15,087 nucleotides of DNA, taken from Clostridia bacterium (GTDB lineage: Bacteria; Bacillota; Clostridia; Oscillospirales; CAG-272). Under the pieces are notes generated by a model that saw only the letters and a program-made list of their open reading frames with translations, was not told the DNA's origin and did not search any database. Shown in pieces: positions 11,337 to 15,087 of the stretch. Each line of letters begins with the position of its first letter. The first letter of the stretch is position 1. Where the stretch lies: positions 1-15,087 of the forward strand of contig CAADYQ010000008.1 in assembly GCA_900753295.1 (NCBI GenBank). Reading direction: 5' to 3'. The translations under genes were made by a program, and so were the position numbers.

Positions 11337-12895
11337 GCGCCCGCAACGGAAGAAAAAATATATCGTCGGTGATCTTTTCGGTCACCGGCGTGATAATTAT
11401 TGCAAAACTGCTCGGATTTGTAAAGCAGATGGTTGCCTCCGGCGCGTTCGGGGCAACGCTTGACACCGATATAATAAATATCGCGCAGAACGTGATAGGC
11501 GATATTGAATACGTGCTGGCGCACGTGCTCATGACCTCGTTCATCTCGGTCTATCTGAACGCCGCCGAGGAGGGCGGAGAGCGCGTGGCGCGCTTCGCCA
11601 AAAATGCGATGCGCGCTTTTCTCGTGATAGCGGTAGCCGTTGCCGCCGTGCTGACGGCAGCCGCGTTCCCGCTCGCAAGGCTGCTCGCGCCGTCGTATGA
11701 CGCCGCTGCGTCCTCCCGCCTCGCCGCATACCTGCGGGTGTATTCCCCGCTCGTTATTTTGTTCGTCGTGACTGCCGTCAACCAGGGACTGCTCAACGCA
11801 AACCGCCGCTTTGTGGCGGTGGAGGCGCGCAGCATCCCGCAAAGCCTGATAATGATAGCCATCATCGCGGTCGCGGGACGCGCGATCGGCGCGGACGCGC
11901 TGGTGGTCGGCTTCCTCATTTACACTGTTTTCAACACCGTATGGTTCTGGATGCTGTCGCGAAAATACCGCGCGGGCGCCTCTGCGGATAAGTTCACGCA
12001 GGTCTTTCGCGATCCGCTCGTGCGGCGGCTCCTCGGAATGTCCGCGCCGCTGCTCGTGGGATATTCCGCATATTACATCAACCAGCAGATAAACAAAAGC
12101 CTTGCCTCGGGGCTTGGTGAGGGCGCGGTGACCGAGCTGAGCTACGGCGCGGTGCTTTTCAATCTTGTGACCGCGTTTATCGCCTCGTTTGCCTCCATCA
12201 TGTTTTCGTACGTCACCTCGGCTATCGCCGGCGGCGAGCATGACCGCGCCGCGGAGCTTGCCAACCGCACTGCGGCTCTGCTTGCGGCGGTCTTTCTGCC
12301 CGTTACACTCGTTTGCCTCACGCTTGCGCCCGAAATATCACGCATAGCCTTCGGCAGAGGCGTGTTTTCGGATAAAAACGTCGCCGCGACTGCGGCGGCG
12401 CTCGCCGGATATTCCTTCTCATTCCTTCCGCTCGTCCTTCAGGAGGTATACGGCAGAGTCCAGTACGGCTACGGCGACGCCCGCCGCCCGATGATAAACA
12501 GCATCGTCTCCATCGTGTGCAACGTGGTGTTCAGCGTGCTGTTTTCGCGGAACTATGGGATCGCAGGCATCACATTTGCGTGCAGTCTTGCCACGTTTGT
12601 GTACGGAGTGCTGAATTTTATTACCGCCAGAAAGCACAACCGCGCGGTCTCGCTGCGTCCACTTGCCCTCTGCGCGCCGTTTATGGCGCTTGGAGGCTGT
12701 GCGTGCTTTTTTGTGATACGCGCTATCGCCGCGCGGCTTGCCGAGCTCGGAGCATTTTTGAGGTTTTGCGCCGCCGCCGCGTGCGGGATCGCCGTTTACG
12801 CCGTGATAATGCTTCCGGTCGCGGTTTTTGCCCTGAAAAAGAAGAACAAAGCACAGCCCGCCGCGAACGGTGGGGATGACCGACCGACAGACTAA
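11333..12895 (+). CDS. MVIN/MurJ-family flippase, probable polysaccharide-unit exporter
   Basis: This 520-residue protein of the MOP exporter superfamily has about 14 hydrophobic segments, the usual MurJ length. I choose the GTG at 11333: it overlaps the previous stop as GTGA, AAGGAG lies seven bases upstream, and the protein then starts MSARNGRKNISSVIFSVTG as family members do. In-frame codons further upstream lie inside the preceding gene. AKLLGFVKQMVASGAFGATLDTDIINIAQN aligns without gaps with E. coli MurJ 17-46; K25, K31 and D46 stand for R18, R24 and D39. R52 is replaced by E59, and R270 (YADRL in E. coli) by valine (SYGAVL). Both arginines are essential in E. coli MurJ. With no other flippase in the locus, export of the polysaccharide repeat unit (a Wzx role) is more likely than lipid II export, but that is inference. 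Confidence 0.88.
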   Translation: MSARNGRKNISSVIFSVTGVIIIAKLLGFVKQMVASGAFGATLDTDIINIAQNVIGDIEYVLAHVLMTSFISVYLNAAEEGGERVARFAKNAMRAFLVIAVAVAAVLTAAAFPLARLLAPSYDAAASSRLAAYLRVYSPLVILFVVTAVNQGLLNANRRFVAVEARSIPQSLIMIAIIAVAGRAIGADALVVGFLIYTVFNTVWFWMLSRKYRAGASADKFTQVFRDPLVRRLLGMSAPLLVGYSAYYINQQINKSLASGLGEGAVTELSYGAVLFNLVTAFIASFASIMFSYVTSAIAGGEHDRAAELANRTAALLAAVFLPVTLVCLTLAPEISRIAFGRGVFSDKNVAATAAALAGYSFSFLPLVLQEVYGRVQYGYGDARRPMINSIVSIVCNVVFSVLFSRNYGIAGITFACSLATFVYGVLNFITARKHNRAVSLRPLALCAPFMALGGCACFFVIRAIAARLAELGAFLRFCAAAACGIAVYAVIMLPVAVFALKKKNKAQPAANGGDDRPTD

Positions 12896-12967
12896 CGTAT
12901 ATAAATTACATTTATGACACAATTTATCGGACACTGCCCTGCGCGGCAGGTCCCGATAGGAGCTTTT

Positions 12968-14839
12968 ATGAAGAAGAAAGTACAGCTTGCCGTCATCGGC
13001 GGCGGCCACGCGGGCATCGAAGCCGCGCTTGCCGCCGCGAGGATGGGCATTGACACCGTGTTATTTACCATATCTATGGACGGAGTGGCAAATATGCCCT
13101 GCAATCCGTCGATAGGAGGGACCGCCAAGGGGCATCTCGTGTTTGAGATAGACGCCCTCGGCGGTGAGATGGGACGCGCCGCCGACCTTGTGACCATTCA
13201 GTCGCGCACGCTGAACACCGGAAAGGGCGCGGCGGTGCAGTCAAAGCGGGTACAGGCGGATCGCCGCCTTTACCAGCGCATCATGAAGCACACGCTTGAG
13301 ACCACGCCGCACCTGCACCCCATGCAGGCGGAGGTGGTGGAGGTCAGGACCGTGCCGACCGAAAACGGACGCCGCGTATGCGGCGTTACCACGTCCATCG
13401 GCGAGGAATGGGACTGCGACGCGGTGGTGGTGGCGACAGGTACATACCTTGACAGCCGCATTTTTGTGGGCGACCGCAATTATCCCGCTGGTCCCGACGG
13501 CTTTTTGCCCGCCGCCGCGCTGACGCACTCTCTTGCCGGGGCGGGTGTGTCTATCCGGCGCTTCAAGACCGGTACCCCGCCGCGCGTGCTTCGCTCGTCG
13601 ATAGATTTTTCCTGCCTTGAGGTCCAGCCGGGCGAGGAGCACATAACTCCCTTCTCTGCGCTCACCGATGAGGAAAAAATGCAGTCGATAGAGCAGATAC
13701 CCTGTCATATTGTGTACACAAATGCCGAAACTCACCGGATAATACACGAAAATCTCGGGCGCTCGGCGATGTATTCGGGGCAGATACACGGCACGGGACC
13801 GCGCTACTGCCCGTCGATCGAGGACAAGATAGTCCGTTTTGCCGACAAGGAGCGCCATCAGCTTTTTGTCGAGCCGCTCGGACCCGATACCGAGGAGATG
13901 TATATCCAGGGCTTTTCCACGTCGATGCCCCCGGATGTTCAGGACGCGATGCTCCGCACGCTGCCCGGCTTCCGCGATGCGGTCATTTCGCGTTATGCCT
14001 ACGCTATCGAATATGACTGCGCCGACCCGACACAGCTTTGCGCCACGCTTGAATTCAAAAATATCTCCGGTCTGTACGGCGCCGGGCAGTTCAACGGCAC
14101 CTCGGGCTACGAGGAGGCAGCCGCGCAGGGGCTTGTGGCGGGCATAAATGCCGCGCTCGCTCTGAAGGGCGAGCCGCCGATGATCCTTCGCCGCTCCGAC
14201 GGCTACATCGGCACGCTGATCGACGATCTTATCACCAAGGGGACGAACGAGCCTTACCGCATGATGACCTCGCGCTCCGAGTTTCGTCTGCTTTTGAGAC
14301 AGGATAACGCCGACGAGCGTCTCACGCCCATCGGCAGGCGCGTGGGACTTATAGACGACGCCCGTTATGAGGCGTTTTGTGCCAAAAAAGAAGCGATAAA
14401 TGCCGAAATACGGCGGCTTGAGACGACGTATCCGAAAAAAGACGCGCTGGATGCGTTCCTTGCGGCGCATGAAATGCCGCCCGCGAGCGGCGGCGTGTCG
14501 CTTGCCGATCTTTTGCGCCGTCCCGGCGTGGATTATCACGCCGCCTCGGGACTGTCCGACGGCGGTGCGGCGTCACCGGCGGTGGTCCGCACCGTTGAGG
14601 CGAATATAAAATATGAAGGCTATATCAAGCGCCAGCTTGCCGAGGTCCGCCGCCGCGAGCGGCTTGAGGGGTACCTGCTCCCGCAGGATCTCGACTATAC
14701 CGAGGTCAAGGGACTGCGCTTAGAGGCGATGCAGAAGCTCTCCGCCATGCGCCCGATGACGCTCGGACAGGCATCGCGGATAAGTGGCGTCAGCCCCGCC
14801 GATATTTCGGTGCTGTTGATACGCCTGGGACTGAAATGA
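12968..14839 (+). CDS. mnmG: MnmG (GidA), tRNA U34 5-carboxymethylaminomethyl modification enzyme
   Basis: This FAD protein works with MnmE to install the 5-carboxymethylaminomethyl group on wobble uridine 34 of several tRNAs in the cytoplasm. From the ATG at 12968 it has 623 residues, the family's normal length. VIGGGHAGIEAALAAARMG (9-27) is the FAD-binding Rossmann motif, and MPCNPSIGGTAKGHLVFEIDALGGEMG (43-69) is the strongly conserved GidA block. The C-terminal MnmE/tRNA-binding part ends GYLLPQDLDYTEVKGLRLEAMQKL..RPMTLGQASRISGVSPADISVLL. The start at 12968 has ATAGGAG five bases upstream; the in-frame ATG 18 codons earlier adds residues that do not fit the family and has no such site. 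It lies 72 bases after the flippase, and its stop overlaps the next start region, the common mnmG-rsmG order. No separate promoter is evident. Confidence 0.97.
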   Translation: MKKKVQLAVIGGGHAGIEAALAAARMGIDTVLFTISMDGVANMPCNPSIGGTAKGHLVFEIDALGGEMGRAADLVTIQSRTLNTGKGAAVQSKRVQADRRLYQRIMKHTLETTPHLHPMQAEVVEVRTVPTENGRRVCGVTTSIGEEWDCDAVVVATGTYLDSRIFVGDRNYPAGPDGFLPAAALTHSLAGAGVSIRRFKTGTPPRVLRSSIDFSCLEVQPGEEHITPFSALTDEEKMQSIEQIPCHIVYTNAETHRIIHENLGRSAMYSGQIHGTGPRYCPSIEDKIVRFADKERHQLFVEPLGPDTEEMYIQGFSTSMPPDVQDAMLRTLPGFRDAVISRYAYAIEYDCADPTQLCATLEFKNISGLYGAGQFNGTSGYEEAAAQGLVAGINAALALKGEPPMILRRSDGYIGTLIDDLITKGTNEPYRMMTSRSEFRLLLRQDNADERLTPIGRRVGLIDDARYEAFCAKKEAINAEIRRLETTYPKKDALDAFLAAHEMPPASGGVSLADLLRRPGVDYHAASGLSDGGAASPAVVRTVEANIKYEGYIKRQLAEVRRRERLEGYLLPQDLDYTEVKGLRLEAMQKLSAMRPMTLGQASRISGVSPADISVLLIRLGLK

Positions 14840-14853
14840 CAAGGAAGACCGAT

Positions 14854-15087
14854 ATGGATGCTATAAATACCGAAAACACATTCACGGATGCTGAATTTTT
14901 GACCGAATTCCGCGTTGTGACCGAAAAAAACGGGCTTTCGGAGCTTGTCGCGGGCAAAGAGGCGAGCTTTTTGAGCCTCGCGCGTATGATGCTTGAGTTC
15001 AACAGCCATACGAACATCACCGCGATAACCGATCTTCCCGGACTTATCCTGTCGCATTTCTGCGATTCGCTGACCGTGGCGGGGATG
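14854..15087 (+). CDS. rsmG: RsmG (GidB), 16S rRNA m7G527 methyltransferase, 5' part
   Basis: This gene is cut by the window end. The visible 78 codons give the N-terminal helical segment and the start of the methyltransferase domain: FNSHTNITAITDLPGLILSHFCDSLTVAG matches the RsmG pattern (N-x-T-x-I-T ... H-F-x-D-S-L-T). RsmG uses S-adenosylmethionine to methylate G527 of 16S rRNA; the cofactor site would lie beyond the window. I favour the ATG at 14854, with AAGGAAG six bases upstream. An ATG at 14836 overlapping the mnmG stop (ATGA) would add six residues and lacks a good Shine-Dalgarno; the shorter form is closer to the usual N-terminal length. The order mnmG-rsmG is widely conserved and supports the call. 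Confidence 0.9.
   Translation, partial: MDAINTENTFTDAEFLTEFRVVTEKNGLSELVAGKEASFLSLARMMLEFNSHTNITAITDLPGLILSHFCDSLTVAGM

Noticed and set aside
12896..12967. Separate promoter for mnmG in the 72-base gap after the flippase gene
   Set aside because: TATAAA is present but no credible -35 hexamer at the right distance; read-through from the polysaccharide genes is equally possible.

Overview
The window looks like a chromosomal segment of an uncultured, spore-forming Clostridia bacterium (Bacillota), probably gut-associated. The grounds are a full-length pro-sigma-K gene, strong AGGAGG-type ribosome binding sites, a transketolase split into two subunits, a consensus TTGACA-17-TATAAT promoter, and coding sequence that is GC-rich by eye yet uses many ATA isoleucine codons. 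The genus cannot be named from this sequence alone.

Layout. (1) 1-290: repeat-rich intergenic DNA with a candidate structured RNA. (2) 291-2207, minus strand: a two-gene transketolase operon with a consensus promoter at its head and an intrinsic terminator at its tail. (3) 2220-3087: a repeat-dense gap with a hairpin array, a MITE-like element containing a 17-bp tandem array, an intrinsic terminator for sigK, about 70-bp repeats and a second copy of the structured-RNA candidate. (4) 3088-3861, minus: sigK with a putative sigma-E promoter. (5) 3989-7455, plus: a putative promoter, a roughly 340-nt leader with an 18-bp tandem hairpin array, an O-antigen ligase/polymerase-like gene, a DegT-family aminotransferase and a small DUF559 nuclease-like gene. 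(6) 7456-8069: a second MITE-like element and more of the about 70-bp repeats. (7) 8070-12895, plus: an initiating sugar transferase, a GT2 glycosyltransferase, a second O-antigen ligase/polymerase-like protein and an MVIN/MurJ-family flippase. (8) 12968-15087, plus: mnmG and the 5' part of rsmG.

Regions 5 and 7 read as one surface-polysaccharide locus of the Wzx/Wzy type. A nucleotide amino sugar would be made with the help of the aminotransferase, loaded on undecaprenyl phosphate by the sugar transferase, extended by the GT2 enzyme, flipped by the MVIN-family protein and polymerised or ligated by the two Wzy_C-type membrane proteins. The flippase lacks two arginines that are essential in E. 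coli MurJ, which fits a substrate other than lipid II.

The most unusual content is non-coding. Five near-identical copies of a 51-bp double-hairpin repeat occur in alternating orientation. Two inverted pairs form MITE-like elements whose terminal hairpins vary in sequence but stay paired. A compact two-stem motif of about 80 nt occurs twice, with paired substitutions in both stems and an equal-length 34-nt loop. These are sequence observations. Whether any of them is transcribed or functional is not shown here.
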